This document shows, piece after piece, positions 22,901 through 33,897 of a stretch of 64,000 nt of DNA. A program made the translations under genes and the position numbers. Positions within the stretch are counted from its first letter, which is position 1. Each line of letters begins with the position of its first letter. This stretch comes from Liolophura sinensis. Its lineage: Eukaryota > Mollusca > Polyplacophora > Chitonida > Chitonidae. Where the stretch lies: positions 26,205,265 to 26,269,264 of the forward strand of contig NC_088303.1 in the NCBI RefSeq assembly GCF_032854445.1, read 5' to 3'. The notes beneath the pieces are model-generated. The model ran no database searches. It was not told the DNA's origin and saw only the letters and a program-made list of their open reading frames with translations.

Positions 22901-24492
22901 AGACAATTCCTGAATTACAACAAACTTTTCTCATTTCAAGTGATTATTAAGTAAGAGTTCTACTGAAAGATACTTTGGGTTCTGTTTGAAAGGCAGGGTC
23001 AAATCCTACTGGAAAAATGTAAACTTAAACACTAAACATGTAAAAAATGTAAACTCAAATACTAAACATAAAACTGTATAACTTTTGTAGGTGAAATTAT
23101 AGAATATACATGTACATGAGTATTATATACCATGTTGTTCATTTAAGCACAAGCACCTATGACTGGTAAAACCAATGCACCAGTAATCAACTAATCTAGT
23201 GTAAGTCAATGGATTGAAAGCAGCCTAAATTTTCAAAGCATCTTTCCAAAACCATTCAATCGAAAAGAACGGTAAAGCAGTATAGTTTAGAAGAAAATCA
23301 GTTTTCTTGAAATTTCTCTGTTTTCAGCGAATCAAATTGTTTGATTTCAAAGTAAATGATGGCTGAGTTTACATTAATGGTTATCACTGAAAACTTGAAC
23401 CATATCCCAATAAGCTTCTTTTTATTTCTATTTATTTATTTATTGATTTGATTGGTGTTTTACGCCGTTATCAAGAATATTTCACTTATAAGATGGCGGC
23501 CAGCATTTTGGTGGGTGGAAACCGGACTCGGGGGCAACCCACAATGAAAAGTTTCTTTTTATTTCTAACTTTTTTCAAATATCGTGTGCATGTTCAGAAT
23601 TATTCATGGTTTGTTATACTATTACTGTATGAGGGGCAATGTTGGACAGGCACATGACTCCATTTACCCATGACCAATGAAAGGGCTAGCTCCCTGAACA
23701 TGTACTGTCAGTCTTTGTTTGATGAATCCCACTGGCCAAATGTCTGACAAACCCTCCTCATGATGACGGTACGTTTAATTTCATTCTCTGTAAATGTCGT
23801 TGTGACGATGTGACATCACAGAAAGTTTGACAGTTCAGAAATGTCTATGGATACAAGCTTTTGTCTGCTCTACAGGGGAAAAATAACTTTTCTCAGACAC
23901 TATTTGAGTGTAAACAGTAGGAGGAGTGATAAATATTAAAGCAATAGCATAATCACCTGATCAATACAGTCTATTACAATAATCTGTAATAATAATGTGA
24001 TCATGCTATAACTCTGAGATATTGAGAAGTGATGGCAAAGTGAGTGTAAAACTTGAAAGCTAAAGTGTTTATCATGCCTTTTAGTTTTTCTCGGCTTACG
24101 TAGTATATTGTTAGCTACGAATGACGTGTACCGTATGGAACTTGCTTAGATCAAAAATGTTTTAAAGCTCAAGACTGAGCCGTGAACTTTACGTTTCAGA
24201 ACTGAAGCCATCAGTTAGTGATCAGTGGGCATTAGGCCTATGTCTACCCTGGTCAAGTGTACAAATACAACGGTACTGCACGGTGTATCGTACAGCAATT
24301 TAAGCAGTAGTCGAGTACCGCCTGAAAATCATGACGTTTTCGTGCATGACATGTACACGTTTATCCCCAAACTACACATGCAATCTTTCCCAATTCGTCA
24401 ATGCACCCCATTCGAATTGATACCTCAAATGCAATCCATGAATACGGTGAAATAACGTCATAAAACAGCTTCACGGTTTTCTTCGAGGCCAT
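13997..24492 (-). CDS. GSTK1: Glutathione S-transferase kappa 1, eight exons, complete
   Basis: It encodes the thioredoxin-like, DsbA-related GST of mitochondria and peroxisomes, which conjugates glutathione to small electrophiles. Exons, 5' to 3': 24492-24424, 22865-22784, 22443-22343, 20857-20729, 18390-18355, 16789-16673, 15247-15154, 14046-13997. All junctions are GT/AG and phases close to 225 residues, against about 226 in human. The start MASKKTVKLFYDVISPYSW holds the catalytic-type serine at residue 15. Later landmarks are VPSKGTYMFQDLHRLGKHF, KGSLQAMRF, EDITQPDSL and MLFGSDRFHILADLLG. The protein ends KSKL, a canonical PTS1, where human ends ARL, so peroxisomal import is expected. Introns carry SINEs, a satellite-like repeat and a 31-bp minisatellite. 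The start lies 72 bp from a divergent candidate ORF, implying a shared promoter. The 3' UTR may run to about 12.9 kb (AATAAA on the minus strand at 12945-12950). Identification is very secure. Confidence 0.96.
14415..14677. repeat. Tandem duplication, 136-bp period, two copies
   Basis: Two near-identical blocks begin at 14415 and 14551. Both contain TAATAATTTGTTATCACAAA, CCCGTCCATG and the TTATTTATTTATTGATTGAT end that leads into the SINE at 14655. The duplication thus includes the SINE's terminal tract and postdates or accompanied its insertion. Confidence 0.9.
14655..15067 (-). repeat. SINE family 1 copy with a ~170-bp insertion
   Basis: The tail (CCATACTCCAGAATGTTTTA, CAGCCAGCATTATGGTGGGA) and the head side (CTCACAGCGACTGCATTGGT) are separated by unrelated sequence at about 14780-14950 that replaces or interrupts the normal middle. 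It lies in the last GSTK1 intron. Confidence 0.75.
15430..15830. repeat. Second copy of the ~180-bp satellite-like family
   Basis: ACTTTTTAAGATACCAACCC at 15550 and CTTTTTGGAGATACCACCCC at 15730 are spaced about 180 bases. Shared words with 11736-12115 include GTCAGGAATTCA and ATTCTTATACACAAT. A C-run at 15479-15492 interrupts the left unit. A further shard (ACTTAATATGTACGCACGGA) lies at 16540-16590. Confidence 0.75.
16855..17012 (-). repeat. SINE family 1, tail and middle only
   Basis: GACTGGTGTTTTGCGCCATA then GAAACTGGGCAGAGCCCGGG and CATCCACAGGTTGCTGACAG match the family in reverse orientation; the tRNA-like head is absent. Confidence 0.8.
17232..17285 (-). repeat. SINE family 1 tail fragment
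   Basis: TTCATTTATTTGACTGGAGT followed by ATACTCAAGAGTATTCC is a mutated tail, immediately adjoining the minisatellite that follows. Confidence 0.65.
17290..17655. repeat. Degenerate minisatellite, 30-32 bp unit, about 12 copies
   Basis: The unit reads roughly GCTGATCAGCTTTTTGGGTT then GATCATTCAAT. The first two copies are 31 bp and almost identical; later copies drift and lose parts. Each unit contains the palindrome TGATCA. It lies inside a GSTK1 intron, away from any exon edge. Confidence 0.85.
18862..18922. repeat. Short inverted repeat in a GSTK1 intron
   Basis: CTTGTAACTTCAAACTATAA faces TTATAAGTTACAAG across a short AT-rich spacer, followed by a third, partial copy. It could form a small hairpin. 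Confidence 0.55.
21719..21992 (-). repeat. SINE family 1, near full length, reverse
   Basis: All family segments are present: TTATTTA tail, GGTGTTTTACGCCGTACTCA, ACGACGGCGGCCAGCATTAT, GGAAACCGGGCACAGCCCGG, CTTACGGCCGGAGAGGAAGC, the B-box-like TTGAACTCACAGCGACC and the tRNA-like head ending GCGCTAACCAACTGAGCCAC. Low divergence suggests fairly recent insertion. Confidence 0.95.
23428..23545 (-). repeat. SINE family 1, tail and start of middle
   Basis: TTGATTGGTGTTTTACGCCG through CAGCATTTTGGTGGGTGGAA and GGGGCAACCCACA, then unrelated sequence. Truncated on the head side. Confidence 0.85.
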
Positions 24493-24564
24493 GTTGTTTG
24501 GACTTTGGTTTACCTTTTCACCTTTGACCTCACAGGTCAAGGTCGCACGGAAAAGGTAGCGTTA
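24493..24564. promoter_or_regulatory. Compact divergent promoter between GSTK1 and a plus-strand ORF
   Basis: Only 72 bases separate the GSTK1 ATG (minus) from an ATG on the plus strand. Inside, TGACCT (24525-24530) and AGGTCA (24534-24539) form an everted nuclear-receptor repeat with a 3-base spacer, and TCAAGGTCG overlaps it, close to an ERR-type extended half-site. No TATA box was seen. Confidence 0.5.
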
Positions 24565-25801
24565 ATGGCGGAGAACGCCGACGGAAAGTAAGGCGCTTGT
24601 AAAGTTCAGGTGTGTTTACGGGATAAAAACACTTTTAGTACAGGACAGACTGGTCATGACGAAGTCGATGTAAGAGTGCTATAATGAATAACGTTTAGTT
24701 ACGTTTGCCAAAGGCTTATGTTAATGCTGACTTATAATGGTCGTGAAATTTCCGAAAATGTAGCCGTTGTAGGATTTGTCGCCCTTAGTGCGCATTTTGT
24801 TTTGAGTTGCCCCCCTTTATGTGAACTGGGTGGGGTTTCTTTAAGTTTTTAAGTTACACCGGTAATGTTTTGATTTCAGTTTGAAAAAAATAAGAACAGA
24901 TCTGTGCCTAAGAATGGAGTATTTTTTCATTTTAAAATGATAAAACTTATGCAAGTTTACATATGCTTTCTGGGGTGATCTGACGTCAGTTTTGGCCACA
25001 TTTTGTTGGGGCAATGACTGCCCCAAACCAACATCACAGTGTGCTCCATTTAAAAACATGATGCAGTTACCTGCCCTTGTCAGAAATGTGGTTACTGTCA
25101 GTACAGCTGTTCTTTGAGCATCACAAAAGAATCTCGAGCTCATGTGACCTAGAAAATAACAAATCAACGATAAATCAACAGACGAAAAGATAAGGAACAT
25201 ATGTGTCTGCAAAGCTAAGGCTGTGGAGGTGTATTTGATAGATAATTTTGCTTTAAATGCAGTGAAACTTTGTCATGGCAACTGCATCTGGTTCTTGAAT
25301 GGAGCGCTACATGACATTTTTACCAAATTTGCCAACCCTAATGTCGGTGATATAGTGGTGAATTTGGTGCGAACACCATTGCAAAAGTTAACTGCTAAGG
25401 AGAGAAACATGAAGTTCATAAATAGGTTGAAATCTTGATGATAAACATTCACAGCTGTTCACACAATAAGAAGGATATGAGCTTATTTATGATATGGCAT
25501 AGAAGTATCAGAATTTGCGAATGAAAACCTCTTAACTTCATCTCCTTACTTCATTGAAATTATAAAATGGACATCTGGAGTCCGGCTAATAACATATTCG
25601 GTACTTGATGCCAGTAAGTGGTACAGTAAGTAGTAATAATATTTGTACCTTTGTTTCAGCAGAGCTTTACAGTGGCAGTCAGATGTAAACTACTTTATGG
25701 CACAACCTATCAGGACAGACCAAGCTGACTGGATGAACAAGGCAGCTTCTCAGGATTTCATCATAGATGTTACATATTGGTTTTATTTTAGTGAAAAGTG
25801 A
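24565..25801 (+). CDS. Candidate small two-exon ORF (53-54 residues), or upstream exons of the NUDT8 gene
   Basis: Exon 1 (24565-24587) reads MAENADG and ends GGAAA|GTAAGG. Exon 2 starts at 25660 or 25663, a tandem CAGCAG acceptor, and both choices keep frame. It continues ALQWQSDVNYFMAQPIR, then TDQADWMNKAASQDF.., and stops at 25799-25801. A GTAAGT donor follows at 25850. If exon 1 is instead spliced to 25871, its frame stops early and acts as an upstream ORF to NUDT8. The peptide is not recognised. It is inferred from splice signals and composition only. Confidence 0.35.
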
Positions 25802-25885
25802 TCTAATATGCTTTGATGACAAACCAGTGACTAGTTTGCGAGAGAGAGTGTAAGTTCTTCCGTATTTCAGAGCTCATATACAACG

Positions 25886-28800
25886 ATGCACTGTAGGCAT
25901 TGTGTGCTCAGACTGACAGTATTAACCTCCTCAACAGCATGCAATCAAAGGCCACCACAAGTTTCTACCTCAACTGTGCGTCACATCTCTGTGACACTGG
26001 ACACGATATTTTCACGGCAAAATGAACTGCGTATACGGACGAGTTTAATGACAGTGAAGCCAGTAAGAAAGCCATCCGGAAGTGGGCGTGGAGGCGAGGC
26101 TTCTGTTCTGGTCCCTCTGTGTACTGTCAATAAAAAGCCCTCAATTCTGTTCACGCTGCGGTCGAGCGCTTTAAACAGTCACAGTGGCCATGTCAGGTAC
26201 TTTAAAGTTCATTTACTATTCTTTTTAATTTCATTCAATAGTTGAGTGCAGTGGATAAGTACAATGCTTACAGATCTAAAGTTCACATCCAAGGTTACAC
26301 AGATATTGAATGGATTATGATGTGACATACATCATGTGATCAGTGTATAGACATCATTCATTTGTGATGTACAGTGGAAAATGGTGCTGTACAGCAGACC
26401 ATTTCGTTCAAATCTAGCTCAGTATGACTCTGCTGTGCCTTCGTGTTGTGAAGTTGTACAGGTGCATGTAAATTCAACTTAGGCACCTTTGGTTTGTGAC
26501 TTCTCAATTCCCCCACTTTCATGTGACTGTCATCATGTAGACATTAAATAATCATGCACATAAAGGAGCAGAGTAAATAACTGTTTCAACTGAGTGAAAG
26601 AAACTTTTGTGTATGTTTTTTAGTTGATGTAGTATGAGCAGATTTTTGGAATTGAAAGACGCTGATTTTGTTATGACTTCAAAACTATCATAAAATACAT
26701 GTGAACACATGTCTCTCTTGCAGACACATTTTATAATGTTCAGTAAAGGGGTCCAGGTTTTAAGAAAAAAATAGGACCCATGAAGCGATAAAACTGTTCA
26801 GATGATTTCTGTGCCTTATTTGCTTACATGCACTCACTTTTGGCATGAAGCCTGAAGACTGGTCAGCTCTGTGTTTGTATTGTTGTTTCATATCATAAAA
26901 TGATATTGCACTGTATGTATGACAGGTTTGAAAGTAGCAAATGGTCAGATATAACTGAATGAAATGTGGAAAACACTTCGTAACAAATACATACTATTAA
27001 TACTACACTTTATATTAGACATAGCTTTATGATGGAATTTTTTGAGTGAGATAAATCTGAAATTGGGTATATATAAAGTCCATTACATTTTGAAGGAATG
27101 TTGCATGTAATGAACAAAGTTTCCCAGTGACTGGTAATCAGTATATATTACATGGAAGTACACATTTTTGAATGTTTCTCTAGTTTTCCAGGAGGGAAGA
27201 AGGATGACACTGACCCTAACCTGGTCTACACTGCACTGAGAGAGACGGAGGAAGAACTGGGTCTGTCAGAGAGTCAGGTGGATGTGTGGGGAGAGCTGTT
27301 ACCCTCACCAAGTAGGGTCAGTTGATACCCTCCTCTACCAATGTTCATTTCCCTCAACCAAGGTTAACTACATGTACCTTTTAACAAGGTCCATTATCCA
27401 CTACCAAGGTCAATTAGCCGCTAGCAAGCTCCAATACCCTATAGCAAGGTCTGTCAGCTCCTCCCAATTTCAGTTGCCATCTAGCAAGTTCCATTACCTT
27501 CTAGAAAGTTATATTACCCTCTAGCAAGTTTCATTACCCCTTGGCAGGTCCATTACAGTATAGCAAGTTGCATTACCCCCTAGCAGGTTGCATTTCAAGT
27601 GTCTTTTATGACATTCCATTACCCTAAGCAAGCTCTGTTACCCTCTAGCAAGCTCCATTACCCTCTAGCAAGCCTCATTACCATCTAAAATGTCCATTAC
27701 TGTCTATCAAGGTACATTACCTTCTAGCAAGTTGCACATTGTAACAGGTCCATTGCTTTCTAGCAAGGGCCCATACCTTCCAGCAAGGCCCTTAACCATC
27801 TGTTGGAAAAAGGGTCAATTAATACTCCCTGCTATCAAGAGAAGAAAAATTGTCTGCATTCTAATGGTCTGGTTTCTTTCTGGAACCCTCAGTCAGTTAC
27901 TCACTTCTAGTGAGTTCAGTGAGTTTTAACCCTGTGTAATTGTTGTTAGTAAGGACAGATGGTATGTATCACTGCTCACTGCTCCAGGAGAAAGCTGAGT
28001 AATAACCACTGTTCATGCAGTTGTAATTACAATCAAATTGGTGTCCAATTTTCTATATTTATTTATTCATTTGATTGATGTTTTACGCCATGCTCAAGAA
28101 TATTTCACTTTTATACGATGACAGCCAGCATTGTTGTGGGAGGAAACCTGACAGAGCCCGGGGAAAAACCCACAACCATCCCCACTTACGGCCGGAGAGG
28201 AAGCCAGCATGAGCTTGTCTTGAACTCACAGCAACCGCATTGGTGAGAGGCTGCTGGGTCATTACTCTGCGCTAGTGCGCTAACCAACTGAGCCACAGGC
28301 CTCCCAAACTTCTATAGAAACTATCTTAACTCATATGGTAGCAAAGCTAGCATAAGCTCAGTAACTTTATCATATCAGTTAAAAACCAAACTAAACTTGT
28401 AAATACTTTGTTCCCACAATGAAAATTTGTCATTATTCTTGCAAACTGTTGATGGATGTTTTTCTCTCTCTTATGTCTAGAATGGCCTAACTGTTACTCC
28501 GGTGATAGGATTCTGTGGAGAGTTGGATGTGGATTTGCTGAAGCCCAATCAAAATGAGGTAAGGTATTCCATGCAGTTATATAAGGACTACTTGTGTTTT
28601 TCTTTTGTCCATTTTGATTTTATAAACGCACTTGTAATAATCAAACTGCAAGGTTTCCAAGTTGTCACATTTTTACATGCTGAATGTCTTGAAACAATTT
28701 GTGTTTACAAATTTATTTATTTTATTTGACTGATGTTAGAATTTTTTACTTTAGATGAACTGATTAGGTTTATTACTGACAAACATTCCCATGCATGGAA

Positions 28801-31209
28801 TACAGATATATGAGTGCATGTATGTTGGGAGTTTTATGTTGTACTTAACAATGTTTCACTCATATGACGACGAGTCATTAGGTGTTTGTACTTGTATTGT
28901 GTCTTCTTGCGGCAGGGAGACTCCATGCCGCCAGAATACTGCCACCACTGAAGTATCATGTTGAAGACACCAGACATGACCAGATCACATTATACTGACA
29001 TCGGGTCAACCAGTCCTGATTCCTTGGTTTAGTTTCTCTGTGTTGAGCACCAAGTGAGGCAGCAACATGTACCATTTTTAGCTTGCCATATGAAGTATGG
29101 AGAGGTATTATGACAGGGAGATAAGGGGCAGATTCCACAGAGCCTTTCCTGACTTAATCAAAATTGTAAAACCTCCACACGACGCTTTAAGCGATCTGAG
29201 TGTCGAAACAGACCTTGCCCAACAGAATAAAGCATATCCATTGCAATAAAATAGAAGATATGGATATGAAATGTGACTGTCTCTTAATGACGACACAACC
29301 GACGCAGTGCGGTACTCACATGTACTTATGTTCCCTTACAATAAACTACTGGTAGGTCTTCAGTCTGGGAACATTTTCTGTAATTTTAGTTAATTTAGCA
29401 CATTTACAGTTGCAGCTGTACAATTTATTCCAGGAGCATTTCTTAATTTTCCTTGATGGTGCACAAACAGGCATATCATAACTGTTATTTGTCTGGGAGC
29501 TTCTTCGGGTCACACAGCTTTTGCTATGTCCTGGGATACTGTGTGATTTTTATTACATTTATTCTGATCATGGAGGTAGAATAGTCCATGTACAGATCAA
29601 AAAGTTACTGTGATGCAGTCATACTTTGGGATTATAGTTCCATACATGAATTTATGCCTACCCGTATCAGAGTTGTGCAGTTTTGAGAAAGGTTGTTGTA
29701 TCATTCCGCAACCCTCATGTCTCATTTGAAACATAATTTCATCTAATCACGACCAATCACGAACTCACCGTCAAAATTACAATGGTTAAGTTTAATTGGA
29801 AACGGTATGAAAGTTGCTGTTGCAATCGAGAATCAATTGTTCATGATTTTGAACCTTCGCGATCGAAACGCTTGTGATTTTTGGTGATGCTCCCTTAGTG
29901 TTCGGTACTGGAAAGTGTAATTTTTACACATTTGTCCTCTGAGAACATTTTTCAAATGATCAAAAGTTTAATTTATACATCCCCAACTTAAGCTCTGATT
30001 TCACATTTCAAAATTTTGACTTAAGTCAGAAATAGATTTGTGGAATTGGCTCCAAATGCTGTCTGGTGGGCTTGGCATGCAGTTTGGTTAAAGGTTTTGG
30101 CCTATCGTAGGGTTGCAGTGGACACCAATAGTACACAGATAGCCAATTGTCAACAAAATTTTTTCATGTCAAAGAGCAAGGAAGTCTTTTACCTTGTAGC
30201 TCAACATTTTGCTCAGCCATTCGCAGGGTTACAGTTGCCATGGTGTGCCGGATGTGATTCACGATTTACATATCAAAGGCATCTGTGGTAAAGTTGTGCT
30301 CTAACTTCCTACACAGAGTTTTACTATCACAATGATTTACATCTACATAACATGCTCTCTCACTGCTCTGCAGTGATAAACATAGTCATAGTTTTGACAG
30401 TATAATAAATTTGGTCTTTCTCATTGATTGAATGGCAAGATCTTAGCACTATATAATTAGAGGATAATATCTGTGTATGACAGTGTCAATCATTGTACTC
30501 TTTTTGCCTTAGAGGTCAATATTTGAATGTATCACATAACTTGAACCGTGTGAAGTTTTACAAACTGCTCATTCAGACGAGCTACCGGTATTTTCTGAAT
30601 GCCTTGTTAAAAATCTTTGATATGACCCTGTCCGGGTTTGACGCATGTCTCCAGGCTTTAAGGCACTAAGCGACCTAACTGGTCATACAGATGTACATGT
30701 TGGTTGAGGCAAGAGGTCTTCAATGAACATTAGACAGCACAAACAGAATGTATTGGGTGATATTCCTGACCAAGAAAGAAATCCGCTCCTGGATGAAAAA
30801 GTTAGACTTAATCACGTCACAGTAATTTTGGTGTATTTCCAGTAAATTGTATTTATAGTTGCTGTGGGTCTTGATTATACATTTGTATAAAGTGGGTAAC
30901 AACTTCAGTTCAATACTGAGTAAATATTCCCTTCAGTTATTTTAGGGTAAGAAAGGGTTAATTCTTTTATTTGTGTTACTGCTGTTACAGGTGGAGGCTG
31001 TGTTCACGCGAACAATTTCATCTTTATGTAACCCGGCCAACACAAGGATGACACATTTCCGCACAGGGGCAGGGTATATATTACCTGTTTACCTTGGGGG
31101 ACCCCACAGGATTTGGGGTCTATCTGCTGTCTTCCTGCACCAGGTCCTCACGATATTAGCACCTGGACTTTACAAGTTTAAGATTCCTATGGTTAGGCAT
31201 GTTAGGTGA
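25886..31209 (+). CDS. NUDT8: Nudix hydrolase, NUDT8-type, four exons, complete
   Basis: This is a CoA-pyrophosphatase-like Nudix family member; NUDT7/NUDT8 relatives cleave CoA or nucleoside diphosphate derivatives, NUDT8 in mitochondria. Exons: 25886-26196, 27184-27316, 28481-28558, 30991-31209, all GT/AG, giving 246 residues. The N-terminus is rich in R, S and T with few acids, fitting a mitochondrial presequence. Then come ASVLVPLCTVNKKP and LFTLRSSAL. The split codon at exon 1/2 restores S-FPGGK. The Nudix box is GKKDDTDP plus RETEEELGL (metal-binding glutamates about residues 126-128), with D in the usual first E position, as in human NUDT8. The C-terminal part carries TPVIGFCGELD, ILPVYLGGPHRIWGLSA and APGLYKFKIP. 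Intron 2 begins with a minisatellite built from the end of exon 2 and also holds a SINE. A possible poly(A) signal, AATAAA, lies at 31497-31502. Confidence 0.95.
27294..27802 (+). repeat. Minisatellite anchored on the NUDT8 exon 2 splice donor, ~20-bp unit
   Basis: The array starts inside exon 2, where TTACCCTCACCAAG encodes the last residues. It continues for about 24 units resembling GTCCATTACCCTCTAGCAAG. Units vary from 16 to 26 bp and are well diverged. Many contain CAAG|GT, mimicking the real donor at 27316/27317. The repeat therefore arose by tandem amplification of an exon-intron boundary. Confidence 0.85.
28056..28305 (-). repeat. SINE family 1, near full length, reverse
   Basis: It runs from TTTATTTATTCATTTGATTG through ACGCCATGCTCAAGAATATT and CTTACGGCCGGAGAGGAAGC to the head GCGCTAACCAACTGAGCCAC. 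It is missing a short part of the middle. It lies in NUDT8 intron 2. Confidence 0.92.
28826..29085 (-). repeat. SINE family 2, diverged copy
   Basis: TTGTACTTAACAATGTTTCA and ATATGACGACGAGTCATTAG match the family tail. ATTATACTGACATCGGGTCA and GAGCACCAAGTGAGGCAG match the body of 6495-6845. The centre is more diverged or belongs to a sub-family. It lies in NUDT8 intron 3. Confidence 0.65.
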
Positions 31210-31534
31210 CCCTGTTCCCAAACTTAGAAATTTGTTTGGTGTGTTTGGAATGTGATATATTATTGCCTTATAGTTATTGGTTGAAAACTGAAGAAAAAAT
31301 GTGTGAAAGATACATTAAAACTTTTTGTACTAAACATATGTAAAGAACACTTTGATAACTACAAATATGGTGTGAAAGGATAAACACAAATACTATTGCA
31401 CTTTATTGACTTGAGTATGGATAAATAGTTGTCATGTTGAATGCCTTCTATTCAGTATACCATGTCTGTATGGTATAATAATTAAATTTTTAATTTAATA
31501 AAAAATTCATTGGGTTTTAGGTGATAATATGATA

Positions 31535-31537
<3 letters not shown>

Positions 31538-31573
<36 letters not shown>
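31538..31573. repeat. (TA)n microsatellite
   Basis: An uninterrupted TA run of about 17 units. Confidence 0.95.
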
Positions 31574-31575
<2 letters not shown>

Positions 31576-31654
31576 ACCTCTTATTACTTGTGTTTGTTGT
31601 AACTGGAACTAATTATGCAATGGGGGACTCGTGTGGATCAAAAATAGAAGTAGC

Positions 31655-31757
31655 AGGCTCTGACTGGTTTCCTCCCACTGTTATGCTGGCTGCTGCTATA
31701 TAAGTGAAATATTACTGAATGGGTTATGAAACACTAGATTAAATAAATAAATAAAAA
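31655..31757 (+). repeat. SINE family 1, 3' half only
   Basis: TGGTTTCCTCCCACTGTTAT, then GCTGGCTGCTGCTATATAAG and the TGAAATATTACTGA..AAATAAATAAATAA end match the family tail in forward orientation; the head is missing. Confidence 0.8.
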
Positions 31758-32337
31758 TAGAAGTAAAATGTGTGTCAAGCACTGCATGTCTATTGTCCAG
31801 ATAATTTACATGCACTCGTTCAAACAACTTGTGATGTATATGTATTCTATGAAAGGGACAAGAGTACATACAGGAAGCTGGTAGCTTGTCTAAAGGTGGA
31901 TAGAGGTTCTCAGGTGTGTGTTACTGTTCTGTAGTCATCTTTGTCCAGGAGCTCCTACATCTGTTAACTTTAATCTGACTAAAGCACTACAGGCATTGGT
32001 TTTGTTTTAAAATTTGTGGATTGCAGCTTTAAATTTTTAATGGTTTTCTCCAATTTCTTTCTTGTTTTCTGCACCCAGAGAACTAAACAAGATCACACAT
32101 CGGCCTTGAATATGGCATAATAGATCTAATTGGAACAAATTTCCTTCCACACGTAACACTGATTGCCATCATACAAGTCAAAAATTCATCAACATGGTGT
32201 TAAACAGTAATTAAAACTAAATACAATAATTCATGAACTATTCCCATTCAGGACACGAGTTTACAGCATTGCTGTCAGATCATAAATAAATCCACATTTG
32301 GCTATTTTATTTTAGTAGATGGGCTTTAGGTATGTGG

Positions 32338-32745
32338 GGCACTTGCCTTTGCCCTCATACCAGAGCCAGATGTAGCTCCTTTCACCATGCTGGCTGCAGG
32401 CTGAAACAGGAGTTTCATCAGCTGGTTACATTCCAAAGTTAACACAGTGAACTTGTATATGGCTATTAAGCCCATTCCCATTACTCCAAAGGCTATTTGA
32501 TTGTTCCCATTCTGATATTCTAAGGCTGACAATTCAAAAGATATGTTCGACCTAATGTGTCATATGAAAGCCATGGGAAAGGGTCTCTATCTTTCCATTT
32601 TAGTCCAGAGAGATCCAGCAGAGCACAAAATCCTCTGAGGGCCATCGGTTGCCAGAGTTGTTCTGGCATGACAGTTAATTTGTATGCCACATGCATGTTT
32701 GCACTAGCAGTATAAATAACACAGAATATGTATTCCACCTAACAT
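32338..32745 (-). pseudogene. Two adjacent ~75-codon open frames, unknown origin
   Basis: The upstream frame contains KLTVMPEQLWQPMALRGF and WKDRDPFPWLSYDTLGRTY and stops near 32520. A second frame beginning near the same point contains NQIAFGVMGMGLIAIYKF, which looks like a membrane segment, and ends SGMRAKASAPHT at about 32328-32338. The switch between frames suggests either a decayed intronless gene copy or a repeat-derived sequence. Neither frame was recognised. The block sits just past the likely CFAP107 poly(A) site. Confidence 0.2.
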
Positions 32746-33897
32746 AAATACACCAGTACACATAATAAACAAATGAACTTTATTTCATTTCTCAAAAATA
32801 GCAATAGTACATGAGTAAAATACAAATGTATTCCCCTGACAATGAATATGTCAATGTACTTCCCCAAGTGCTTGTAAAGTGAATACTGATGGATAAATAA
32901 CATGCTCAGTACAAACATGACTACACTACTATAGCAATATGGACTGAAACCTGTACATAATACTACATGTATAAAAATTAATTTACATGAGGCATGTTGT
33001 TAAAATATTAATACTGAATTAAACCATGGATTTCTTTTTCTTCAAATTATACTTGTTGCATATTTCCAATTGAGATGTTAAAAAGCACAACCTCATATTA
33101 ATAAATGCCCATGTGTTAGTCCAATATGTTTTAAAATCAGCAAACACCTACCAATGTAGGAGAGTCGTTTTCCTCTATGAATACTGTGCGAAAAATTCCT
33201 GCTTATTGTTTTGAATATAAACATACCATGCAATGTAAAACAATTAAAACAGTAAATATCATGGTAAAAGCTGATTATAAAACTTGTGACATGTACACAT
33301 ATGTTATGGCCTTCCTTAATTTTCCTGTGTATTCAAAAACATTTATTTGTGGGAAACAAATAACATTTCAAATAAATGGATACATAAAATATGGATTTCT
33401 CAAAACCTAATAGTAAAAAGTAAATGGATAAATAAATATGGATGCTAAGATCTACCAGCAAAAATATTCCTACATTCAATAGTTGCCACAAAGCTTCACT
33501 TAAAAATAATTTCATCATTGGTATACAATATAACCATAAAATTACTAATGCTTTTGGCTATTAGGTCACAAGAAATTTATGAGATGCATACAGTTCCAAA
33601 GAGCCTGTAATTATCATGCAGTGAGCTGTCTCCTTATCAATAGCAGTTCTAGAATACAAAAATTTCCTGGGTGATGCTTTGATGAGAGCTATGGAAGCAA
33701 TCAACCAAAACATTTACATAAAAACACATTCCTTATGTGGCGAAAACTCTTGTTACTTTTGTACTATCTTTTTTACATTTTCAAAAAGTCAAACAAAGCA
33801 CATGTACAAGGAACAAAATCAAAGTTGGGAATCTGGTTCAGACTGATTCATCTCTACAGGTGACATTTTTATTACTAAAGACTGCTCATACTTTAAC
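32746..33897 (-). other. Probable 3' UTR of CFAP107
   Basis: AT-rich non-coding sequence follows the CFAP107 stop. The minus strand has AATAAA at about 32779-32784, a plausible poly(A) signal, giving a 3' UTR of about 1.1 kb. No repeat family was recognised. Confidence 0.4.

Larger units (their letters stand above)
31210..32290. other. NUDT8 3' flank: UTR, TA repeat and SINE remnant
   Basis: AT-rich sequence after the NUDT8 stop. It holds the candidate poly(A) signal at 31497, a TA dinucleotide run and a truncated SINE, listed separately. No further gene was seen. Confidence 0.5.
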
